Part shown: positions 14,470 to 20,351 of the stretch, piece by piece | Position numbering within the stretch: the stretch's first letter is position 1 | Layout: every line of letters begins with the position of its first letter | DNA from: a candidate division NPL-UPA2 bacterium | GTDB taxonomy: Bacteria > Bacillota > UBA994 | Assembly (NCBI GenBank): GCA_018725205.1 | Contig: QLUB01000017.1 | Coordinates: 1 to 20,351 of the forward strand | Reading direction: 5' to 3' | Length of the DNA: 20,351 bases | The notes under the pieces: model-generated | Seen by the model: the letters and a program-made list of their open reading frames with translations, nothing else | Told to the model about the DNA's origin: nothing | Database searches by the model: none | Translations under genes and position numbers: made by a program

Positions 14470-15839
14470 TTAGGTCTTAGCGCCCTTCTTCTTGGCCTTT
14501 AGGTGTACACCAACGAAGTCTTTCGTCAGGGCAACCACTGTGCCGCTAAGCAAGAGAAGCGCGACTAAGTTAGGGATAGCCATAAGCCCATTCAGCGTAT
14601 CGGCGATATCCCACATTTGTGTGAGCGCTCCTAGCGAGCCAACGACAATAAACGGCAGATAGACATAGCGGAACATCTTGCCCGCTTTGCTACCGAGCAC
14701 GTATTCCGTGCATTTCTCCCCATACCATGACCAGCCTATGACCGTAGAGAAGGCAAAGAGCGTAATGCCTATCGCCACGATGTACTGTCCTACGCCCGGC
14801 AGACCAGCTTCAAATGCGGCGATGGTCAAAGGGGCCCCGCGCTTGCCTGTCTCCCACACGCCGGTGACCATGATAGTGAGACCGGTTAAGGTGCAGATCA
14901 CGATGGTGTCAATAAACACCTCGAAGATGCCCCACAAGCCTTGGCGCACGGGGTGGTCGGTCTTAGCTGCGGCGTGGGCCATAGGCGCGCTACCGAGACC
15001 AGCTTCGTTGCTGAAAACGCCGCGGGCGATACCATAACGGATAGCACTGCGCACTGCGGCACCAGCGAAACCGCCGACAGCAGCTGCCGGGGTAAAGGCG
15101 TAAGTCAAGATAGTCGCTAACGCCTCAGGAACAGCGGCAATGCGCGTCAGGACAATGATGGTTGCGCCAAGAATGTAAAACACAGCCATGATTGGCACGA
15201 GTTTTTCAGTAAATGAGCCGATGCGTTTAATGCCCCCGATAATCACTAGACCGGTAACAACAAGTAGCACTATGCCAGTTGCTATTTTGGGTACATTAAA
15301 CGAAGTGTAAAGAGCTGACGCCACAGAGTTGGCCTGCACCATATTGCCAATGCCAAACGACGCCAAGGCACCGAAGCCGGCAAACGCGAGGGCTAACCAC
15401 TTCATGTTGAGCCCCTTGGTGATATAGTACATCGGGCCGCCTGCCCATGTACCATCGACCGTCTTTTCGCGGTACTTAATGGCTAGGACTACTTCGGCAA
15501 ACTTCGTGACCATGCCAAAGAAACCGGAAATCCACATCCAGAACAACGCGCCGGGACCCCCAGCAGCTATAGCAGTGGCTACGCCAGCGATATTACCAAC
15601 ACCGACAGTAGCTGCTACTGCAGTAGCGAGAGCCTGGAAGGGTGTAATCTCGGTGCTGAGACTTCCTGCTTCTCGAACACCTTCATGATAGTATTTTTGA
15701 GTGCAAAACCGATGTGTATGACTTGGAGGAAGTTGACCTTAATTGTTAAGTAGATGCCAGTTCCGACGATCAGGATCAACATTGGAGGACCCCAGACAAT
15801 ATTGTTTAACTATGTATTAAGCGCTATTAATTGTTCCAT
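14470..15839 (-). pseudogene. Sodium:alanine (AGCS family) symporter, broken by a stop and a frameshift
   Basis: A Na+-coupled amino-acid carrier of the inner membrane. The intact part (15546 to 14470, ~358 codons) shows AGCS marks such as G-G-P-M-Y-Y-I, S-N-E-A-G-L-G-S-A-P and W-S-W-Y-G-E-K. The true N-terminus lies upstream: ATG 15839 has AGGAGAGGTG before it and reads M-E-Q-L-I-A-L-N-T, then TAG (15812-15810) where W is expected (TGG to TAG), then L-N-N-I-V-W-G-P-P-M-L-I-L. Near 15675 the frame shifts by one base between ..I-M-K-V-F and R-E-A-G-S-L-S-T-E-I-T-P-F-Q-A-L-A-T-A-V-A-A. Together the pieces give a normal ~455-residue carrier. Two lesions make a true pseudogene likely; a sequencing error could explain one. 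Confidence 0.85.
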
Positions 15840-15949
15840 TGCACCTCTCCTTTCACTTCTTGGACTGTCGACTACGGCTCTCTGCTGCTGTTTGTTCATC
15901 AACCACCACCTAGCTAGATGATCATTGGACAAACCATAAGGACAACTAC

Positions 15950-15978
15950 AGTATAGCTGCACTGTCTGAAAGTTGCAA
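15950..15978 (-). promoter_or_regulatory. Promoter of the broken symporter gene
   Basis: TTGCAA (15978-15973), 17-base spacer, TATACT (15955-15950, five of six matches). The leader of about 105 bases to ATG 15839 holds no motif I recognise. The signals upstream of the pseudogene are intact, implying recent inactivation. Confidence 0.65.
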
Positions 15979-16006
15979 TATATGCGTCTGCTTGAGACCT
16001 GCCCCG

Positions 16007-16040
16007 AAAAAAGCGTCCGACCACCCTAGAGTAGCCGGAC
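16007..16040 (-). terminator. Rho-independent terminator of ileS
   Basis: GTCCGGCTAC and GTGGTCGGAC pair over ten positions (with G-U pairs) around a TCTAGG loop (16040-16015), followed by GC and TTTTTT (16012-16007). It lies 35 bases after the ileS stop. Confidence 0.88.
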
Positions 16041-16052
16041 ATGAGATCTACA

Positions 16053-16080
16053 CTTGAGAACTATCGCTTGAGAACTATCG
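16053..16080. repeat. 14-bp tandem duplication over the ileS stop codon
   Basis: CTTGAGAACTATCG occurs twice in a row, without mismatch. The unit contains the TAG stop of ileS (16077-16075), so a copy of the stop region follows the real one. It looks like a replication slippage event with no effect on the protein. Confidence 0.7.
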
Positions 16081-19000
16081 CTTGATGGCCGCCAGAACGA
16101 TGTAGCCGTTAATCTCTAAGGAGCGAGTGGAGGTGCCGGTCAGTGGCTCGCTGTAGATATGCATGGCTAAGACTTCGTCCTGTACGTAGCTCCGCCACTT
16201 CGCGACTGCTTCCGTGACGGTCGAGTCACCGCTTAGAGAGATAACTATCTTGTCGTCTACCTCAAAACCTGCGTCCTTGCGCATGGCTTGGAGCTTGCTT
16301 ACTAATTCGCGTACTAGGCCTTCCTCGATTAGCACTGGGGTGAGCGTAAGGTCCATAATCACGGTTAAGCCTGCTAAGGACTCGGCTTGGAAGCCTGCGC
16401 GCTCCTCCGCGCGTATGTCTAGGTCGCTCTGCTCGAGCACTACCGGAGCGCCGTTTAGCATGACCTCAAGTGGCTTGTTCTGCGTCACTGCGTCAGCGAG
16501 GCGGGTTTGCTCTACGGCCCCTAGCAGCTTTGCGAGTGTTTGCACGTCCTTGCCAAAGCGGGGGCCGAGCAAGCGGAAGTTCGGCTTCACACTATAGGTG
16601 ACAAAGCGCGTAGTGTCGACCGCAGCGGTAACGACTTTGACATTTAGTTCGTCCTGTATTAACGCCATTATCTCGTTGCGCAGTTCTACCTGGCCCGGCT
16701 TCACGAAATAGAGCTCGCTCACGGGCTGACGCACCTTGACGTTGGCTTTGCTGCGCACGGCACGCCCGAGTGAGACAATGTGGCGAGCCAGCGACATCTC
16801 GGCGATCAAGGCAGAGTCAATCGGCGCGTCTTCGGCCACCGGGTAGCTTTGCATATGCACGCTTGCCGGAGCTTGGCTATCTACCGACAACACTAGGTTC
16901 CCGTAGAGCTCCTCGCTAATAAACGGCGTAAACGGCGCCATTAGCCGAGTCAATGTCACTAAGGTTTCATAGAGCGTTAGGTAGGCCGCGGCTTTGTCGG
17001 TGTCCATGGTGCCTTTCCAAAAGCGCCGTCGATTGCGCCGTACATACCAGTTGCTGAGCTCGTCCACAAAGTCGTCGATGGCGCGGGTGGCGGTCATGCT
17101 GTTAAACACGTCTAGGCCTGCGCGAACTTCTTTGATGGTCATGCTGAGTTTGGCAAGGAGCCAGCGGTCAATCAGGGGACGTTCGGTGACGGGGATGTCT
17201 GCCTGTTTGGGGTCGAAGCCGTCGATGTTGGCGTAAAGAACAAAGAAGGAATACACGTTCCACAATGTGCCTAAGACGCGCCTTTGGTGCTCTTGCATGG
17301 TCTCCATGGAAAAGCGCTTGGTGTACCAAGGCGGGTTGACGGTGTAGATAAACCAGCGCAGACCATCTGCGCCCACCACTTTGAAGGCATCCCAAGGGTC
17401 AAACCGGTTGCCGCGCGACTTGCTCATCTTCTTGCCGTGTTCGTCAAGGCCCATTTCCGTAGACACTACGTTAACGTAGGGGGACCTCCCAAAGGTAAAG
17501 GTCGAGATAGCGAGCAAAGTGTAGAACCAACCGCGCGTCTGATCAATCCCCTCGCAGATGTAGTCTGCGGGGAAGCTTTCGTCAAACACCTCTTTGTTTT
17601 CAAAGGGGTAGTGCCACTGCGCGAAGGGCATGGAGCCCGAGTCATACCAGCAGTCGAGCACTTCGCTTACGCGCTGCATCTGTCCGCCGCATTTTTCGCA
17701 AGCCAGAAAGATGCTGTCGATATAGGGTCGGTGCAGGTCCAGCTTTTCGGGCCAGGACAGCGCCATGCTGCGGAGCTCGTCAAGGCTCCCCACACAGTGC
17801 TCGTGCCCGCACTCGCAGCGCCAAATCGGCAGCGGCGTGCCCCAGTAGCGCTCGCGGCTGACAGCCCAGTCTACGATGTTTTCGAGGAAGTTGCCAAAAC
17901 GCCCGGCGCGCAGGTGCTCTGGGAACCAGTTAATGGTGTTGTTGTTGGCGAGCATCTGCTCCTTAAGGGCGGTCATGCGGATAAACCACGAGCTGCGGGC
18001 GTAATAGAGCAGTGGGGTGTCACAGCGCCAACAGAACGGATAGTTATGGGTGCAGAGCCCGGCAGAATAGAGAAGCCCTTTATCCTGCAGGAACTTTATG
18101 ATGTGGGGGTCGGCATCTTTAACAAATAGCCCTTGCCACTCGCTGACATCGCTGGTGAAGCAGCCTGTCGCGTCAACGGGATTGGCGGTCGGGAAGCCGT
18201 ATTTTGCGGCTAGGCGGCTGTCATCCTCGCCAAAGGCGGGGGCAGCATGAACCAGTCCTGTGCCGTCGGTGGTAGTGACGAAATCGCCTGTCACAACGTA
18301 GTGAGCCTGTTGTCCCACTAGACTGGCTAATGGATACGGGGGAGTGTACTTGGTGCCGACAAGTTCGCTTCCGGGAAAGGTGCGCAAGGTCTCGTATTCG
18401 CCTTGCAGCCGGTGGAGGCAATTCGTCGCTAGAATGAGCTCTTCGCCGCGGTGCTTCACCAAGCTGTACTCGATGTTTTCGCCTACGACCAGCATAACAT
18501 TAGAAGGCAATGTCCAAGGGGTAGTAGTCCACACCAAGCAGGAGCGTCCCTCGACTCCAACCACGGGGAAACGCACAAACACCGAGGGGTCTTCGACTTC
18601 TTCGTAACCTTGCGCTAGCTCGTGGCTCGAAAGCGATGTCCCGCAGCGTGAGCAATATGGCAAGACCTTATAGCCTTGGTAGAGCAGCTTTTTGTCCCAG
18701 GCTTGGCGTAGCGACCACCACACCGACTCGATGTACTCGTTTTTGTAGGTTACATAGGGGTTATCCATATCCAGCCAAAACCCGAGCCGCTCGGTGAGCT
18801 TTTGCCATTCTTGCTCGTACTTAAAGACGCTCGCGCGACAGGCCTCAATAAAGGCCGTAACGCCGTAGGCCTCGATGTCCGGCTTGCCCTTAATGCCAAG
18901 CTCCTTCTCTACCTCTAGCTCAACCGGCAGTCCATGCGTATCCCAGCCCGCTTTGCGGCGCACGAGATAGCCGTCCATCGTTTTGTAACGTGGAATAAGG

Positions 19001-19197
19001 TCTTTCATCGAGCGCGCCATGGCGTGCCCGATGTGCGGCAAACCGTTAGCCGTGGGCGGCCCCTCGTAAAACACGTAGCGGGGGCTACCTTCGCGCATGG
19101 CTTGGGTGGTCTCGAAGATCTTCTCCCGTCGCCAAAACTCGAGAATATTGTCCTCCATCGCCGGGAAATCTACTTTACTTGTCACTTTCTTAAACAC
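16075..19197 (-). CDS. ileS: Isoleucyl-tRNA synthetase (type 2, eukaryote-like)
   Basis: A cytoplasmic class I enzyme of 1040 residues that charges tRNA-Ile. H-I-G-H is at 55-58 and K-M-S-K-S at 590-594. The editing (CP1) domain has T-T-T-P-W-T-L-P-S-N at 224-233. Cys pairs at 182/185, 389/392, 461/463 and 500/503 suggest zinc knuckles. Length, C-terminal form and motifs match the IleS2 group, whose members are typically mupirocin-tolerant. The start is the GTG at 19197, with AAGGAGGT six bases before. An in-frame ATG at 19230 is rejected because it falls in the T-box terminator hairpin. An isoleucine T-box confirms the amino acid; a strong terminator follows the gene. Confidence 0.97.
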   Translation of the reverse strand: MFKKVTSKVDFPAMEDNILEFWRREKIFETTQAMREGSPRYVFYEGPPTANGLPHIGHAMARSMKDLIPRYKTMDGYLVRRKAGWDTHGLPVELEVEKELGIKGKPDIEAYGVTAFIEACRASVFKYEQEWQKLTERLGFWLDMDNPYVTYKNEYIESVWWSLRQAWDKKLLYQGYKVLPYCSRCGTSLSSHELAQGYEEVEDPSVFVRFPVVGVEGRSCLVWTTTPWTLPSNVMLVVGENIEYSLVKHRGEELILATNCLHRLQGEYETLRTFPGSELVGTKYTPPYPLASLVGQQAHYVVTGDFVTTTDGTGLVHAAPAFGEDDSRLAAKYGFPTANPVDATGCFTSDVSEWQGLFVKDADPHIIKFLQDKGLLYSAGLCTHNYPFCWRCDTPLLYYARSSWFIRMTALKEQMLANNNTINWFPEHLRAGRFGNFLENIVDWAVSRERYWGTPLPIWRCECGHEHCVGSLDELRSMALSWPEKLDLHRPYIDSIFLACEKCGGQMQRVSEVLDCWYDSGSMPFAQWHYPFENKEVFDESFPADYICEGIDQTRGWFYTLLAISTFTFGRSPYVNVVSTEMGLDEHGKKMSKSRGNRFDPWDAFKVVGADGLRWFIYTVNPPWYTKRFSMETMQEHQRRVLGTLWNVYSFFVLYANIDGFDPKQADIPVTERPLIDRWLLAKLSMTIKEVRAGLDVFNSMTATRAIDDFVDELSNWYVRRNRRRFWKGTMDTDKAAAYLTLYETLVTLTRLMAPFTPFISEELYGNLVLSVDSQAPASVHMQSYPVAEDAPIDSALIAEMSLARHIVSLGRAVRSKANVKVRQPVSELYFVKPGQVELRNEIMALIQDELNVKVVTAAVDTTRFVTYSVKPNFRLLGPRFGKDVQTLAKLLGAVEQTRLADAVTQNKPLEVMLNGAPVVLEQSDLDIRAEERAGFQAESLAGLTVIMDLTLTPVLIEEGLVRELVSKLQAMRKDAGFEVDDKIVISLSGDSTVTEAVAKWRSYVQDEVLAMHIYSEPLTGTSTRSLEINGYIVLAAIKR

Positions 19198-19218
19198 AAA
19201 ATGACCTCCTTGAATACC

Positions 19219-19247
19219 AAAAACCCCCATTCCCTAAGGAACGGGGG
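19219..19247 (-). terminator. T-box attenuator terminator before ileS
   Basis: CCCCCGTTCC and GGAATGGGGG form a ten-pair stem around TTAG (19247-19224), followed by TTTTT (19223-19219). Confidence 0.9.
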
Positions 19248-19430
19248 TTTGCCCGCGGTACCATCCTTGTTGGCCCACACAGGACCCAACTCTATGCGTT
19301 AACGCCGCCAACGGAACCTTCTCCGAGGTGATATCCGCACGACACCTACCGCCGGGTCGCACCCACCCCCGGCTCTCTTTGGCAGCAATCGCGCAGCCTG
19401 TCCTCATCACAGAAGTTGCATCGAAAACTT
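19219..19430 (-). ncRNA. Isoleucine T-box riboswitch leader of ileS
   Basis: The antiterminator motif AAGGATGGTACCGCGG (about 19267-19254) precedes the terminator. Stem I is outlined by GAGG near its 5' end and CCTC at its 3' end, AAGAGAGCCGGG in the distal part, and a specifier loop reading GATATCACC. The specifier is ATC (19332-19330), an isoleucine codon followed by A. Binding of uncharged tRNA-Ile should allow read-through into ileS. Confidence 0.9.
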
Positions 19431-19436
19431 TGCCTC

Positions 19437-19465
19437 ATCATAGCATGAGCCAGGCACTAGCGCAA
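19437..19465 (-). promoter_or_regulatory. Promoter of the ileS T-box transcript
   Basis: TATGAT (19442-19437) with an extended TG, 17 bases after a weak -35 TTGCGC (19465-19460). The start near 19430 fits the 5' end of Stem I. Confidence 0.6.
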
Positions 19466-19495
19466 GCAAAACATGGTCGAGCAAAACATAGTCGA
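19466..19495. repeat. Two tandem 15-bp repeats next to the intron end
   Basis: GCAAAACATGGTCGA and GCAAAACATAGTCGA (one mismatch) lie side by side between the ileS promoter and the 3' end of the group II intron remnant. Confidence 0.65.
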
Positions 19496-19563
19496 GTAAG
19501 CAAGGCGCATCACTGCGCCTGCTTCTCACAGATCCGGACGTGCCCTATTAAGGCATCCGGCTC
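19496..19563 (-). mobile_element. Group II intron 3' end: domains V and VI
   Basis: Domain V is at 19563-19531: GAGCCGGATGCC, loop TTAATA, then GGGCA, the two-base CG bulge and TCCGGATC. The catalytic AGC is present, but its G faces A (GATC) where the usual form has U (GTTC). Domain VI at 19524-19498 is a hairpin AAGCA-GGCGCA-GTGA-TGCGCC-T-TGCTT. The bulged base sits eight from the presumed 3' end (..TTAC, 19497-19496) but is T, not the branch-point A. The sequence follows the reverse-transcriptase stop by about 22 bases, the normal intron order. Probably splicing-defective. Confidence 0.75.
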
Positions 19564-19585
19564 TTCACAACAACATTCGCAGGGG

Positions 19586-20254
19586 TCAGGAGAGAAAGAT
19601 GCTGACCCGGATGGTCGCCGGGGCTAGGCGATACTTAGTCATTAGGTGTGCGAACTTCAGGAAGTTGCATGGCTTGCCCTGCCGCCTCCTATTGATGTGG
19701 CGAAACAGTGCCCTACGGACCGCATAAGCATACTTACTAATCCCAGGTGAGTTATCCGTGATTCCGTAGTAGTTATAGTGCCCGTTGAGCTTGGTGTTAA
19801 GCTCCTTAATGAGTTCGACTATCGGTTTAGTAATATTCTCCTTCATCCACAGCTTAATCCCTTTTAGTTTCGCTTTGAGCTTCTTCTTGCTTGTAACCCG
19901 CTTGACTCTGAATCTCCCATTCCGACTTTTCCCGCAGTAGTGAGTAAATCCTAGGAAATCAAATGTATCCGGTCTTAGTCCCCTCTTTGATAGGGTTGGT
20001 TCGGCGAACCTCCCGAACTCAATTATCTTGGACTTTTCCGCTGCCACTTCTAGCTTGAATTTGGCGAGCCTTTCTTTAAGCTCCGCATAGAATTTCTCCG
20101 CGTCATCCCGATACTGAAAGCAACAGACAAAATCATCGGCGTACCTTACTATATGGGCTTCACCTCTGAGCTGCTTTTTCACTATCTTCTCAAACCATAT
20201 GTCTAGGGTGTAGTGCAGATAGATATTAGCGAGTATTGGCGATATCAGGCCGCC
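19586..20254 (-). pseudogene. Group II intron reverse transcriptase/maturase, 5'-truncated
   Basis: About 220 codons remain of a protein that is normally over 400. They begin at G-G-L-I-S-P-I-L-A-N-I-Y-L-H, which is the middle of the reverse-transcriptase domain (usually preceded by G-T-P-Q), and continue through L-D-I-W-F-E-K-I-V and the catalytic V-R-Y-A-D-D-F. The thumb (F-D-F-L-G-F) and maturase domain X (L-N-G-H-Y-N-Y-Y-G) run to the usual C-terminus near F-L-K-F-A-H-L-M-T-K-Y. Where Q of P-Q-G-G should be there is TAA (20257-20255), and the sequence beyond shows no reverse-transcriptase similarity. A GTG within (20182) could start a 198-residue fragment, but it would lack half of the active site. 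Confidence 0.88.
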
Positions 20255-20340
20255 TTATCCGAAGCTAAGTGTTATCCGTAGCTAAATGTTTCTGGCAATA
20301 TAAAAGTACACAGTTTGGCAACGAAAAGTGCAGAGTTGGC
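20255..20340. mobile_element. Repeat-rich terminus of an unidentified mobile element (IS21-like arrangement possible)
   Basis: Reverse-transcriptase similarity stops at 20255. From there, two tandem 17-mers run (20255-20271 and 20272-20288, starting TTATCCGAAGC and TTATCCGTAGC, two mismatches). A second pair follows, AAAAGTACACAGTTTGGC (20302-20319) and AAAAGTGCAGAGTTGGC (20324-20340). Several short direct repeats near an end are characteristic of IS21-family elements, which fits but is not proof; the expected terminal TG is not seen at the junction. The body of the element would lie beyond the window. Confidence 0.4.
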
Positions 20341-20351
20341 GGCTATAGAAG

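Noticed and set aside
15840..15905. Leader peptide or extended start of the symporter gene (in-frame ATG near 15899)
   Set aside because: The 20 added residues are Gln/Arg-rich and unlike the family, while the ATG at 15839 has a strong ribosome site.
17284..18129. A 281-codon open frame on the plus strand opposite ileS
   Set aside because: It is antisense to a highly conserved synthetase, shows no recognisable domain, and long antisense frames are expected in G+C-rich codons.
19198..19230. Upstream ATG start for ileS
   Set aside because: It falls in the T-box terminator stem and upstream of the ribosome site.

Overview
The window (about 55-57% G+C by eye) looks like a chromosomal piece of an anaerobic Gram-positive bacterium, probably a Clostridia-type Bacillota. 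The reasons are two T-box leaders in front of aminoacyl-tRNA synthetase genes, strong AGGAGG-type ribosome sites, sigma-A-like promoters, frequent GTG starts and oxygen-sensitive Fe-S redox proteins. Species cannot be named from the sequence alone.

Layout, left to right. (1) 1-1381: a small excisionase-type HTH gene translationally coupled to a gene that runs off the left edge, a likely remnant of an EamA-type transporter, and a DUF368 membrane protein on the plus strand. (2) 1431-3158: proS (archaeal/eukaryal-type prolyl-tRNA synthetase) with its own promoter and a proline T-box whose specifier reads CCC. (3) 3155-12563: the centrepiece, a nine-gene minus-strand operon behind one good promoter with a palindrome at its start point. 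In transcription order it encodes a GltD-like flavoprotein with an extra C-terminal Fe-S region, an HdrB-like CCG protein, a TVP38/DedA-family membrane protein, an exported double-rhodanese with a copper-amine-oxidase-N-type stalk, a CDP-alcohol phosphatidyltransferase, a YnjB-type solute-binding lipoprotein, two permeases and an ATPase. Six of these families also sit together in the poorly understood E. coli ydjXYZ-ynjABCDEF region, so this looks like an ancient, uncharacterised uptake/sulfur/lipid module, here with a redox front end. (4) 12640-14376: a divergent cysteine-synthase-like gene, a low-complexity repeat and a DUF2161-type nuclease-fold gene. (5) 14397-15978: an imperfect palindromic element and a sodium:alanine symporter gene broken by a nonsense codon and a frameshift. 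(6) 16007-19465: ileS with terminator, promoter and an isoleucine T-box (specifier AUC). (7) 19466-20351: the 3' end of a decayed group II intron (domains V and VI plus half of its reverse transcriptase), cut off at 20255 by a repeat-rich sequence that looks like the end of another mobile element.

The left and centre are stable housekeeping and metabolic DNA. The stretches 13.6-16.0 kb and 19.5-20.35 kb carry the signs of decay and mobility. The functional proposals for the large operon rest on family recognition and gene order, not on experiments.
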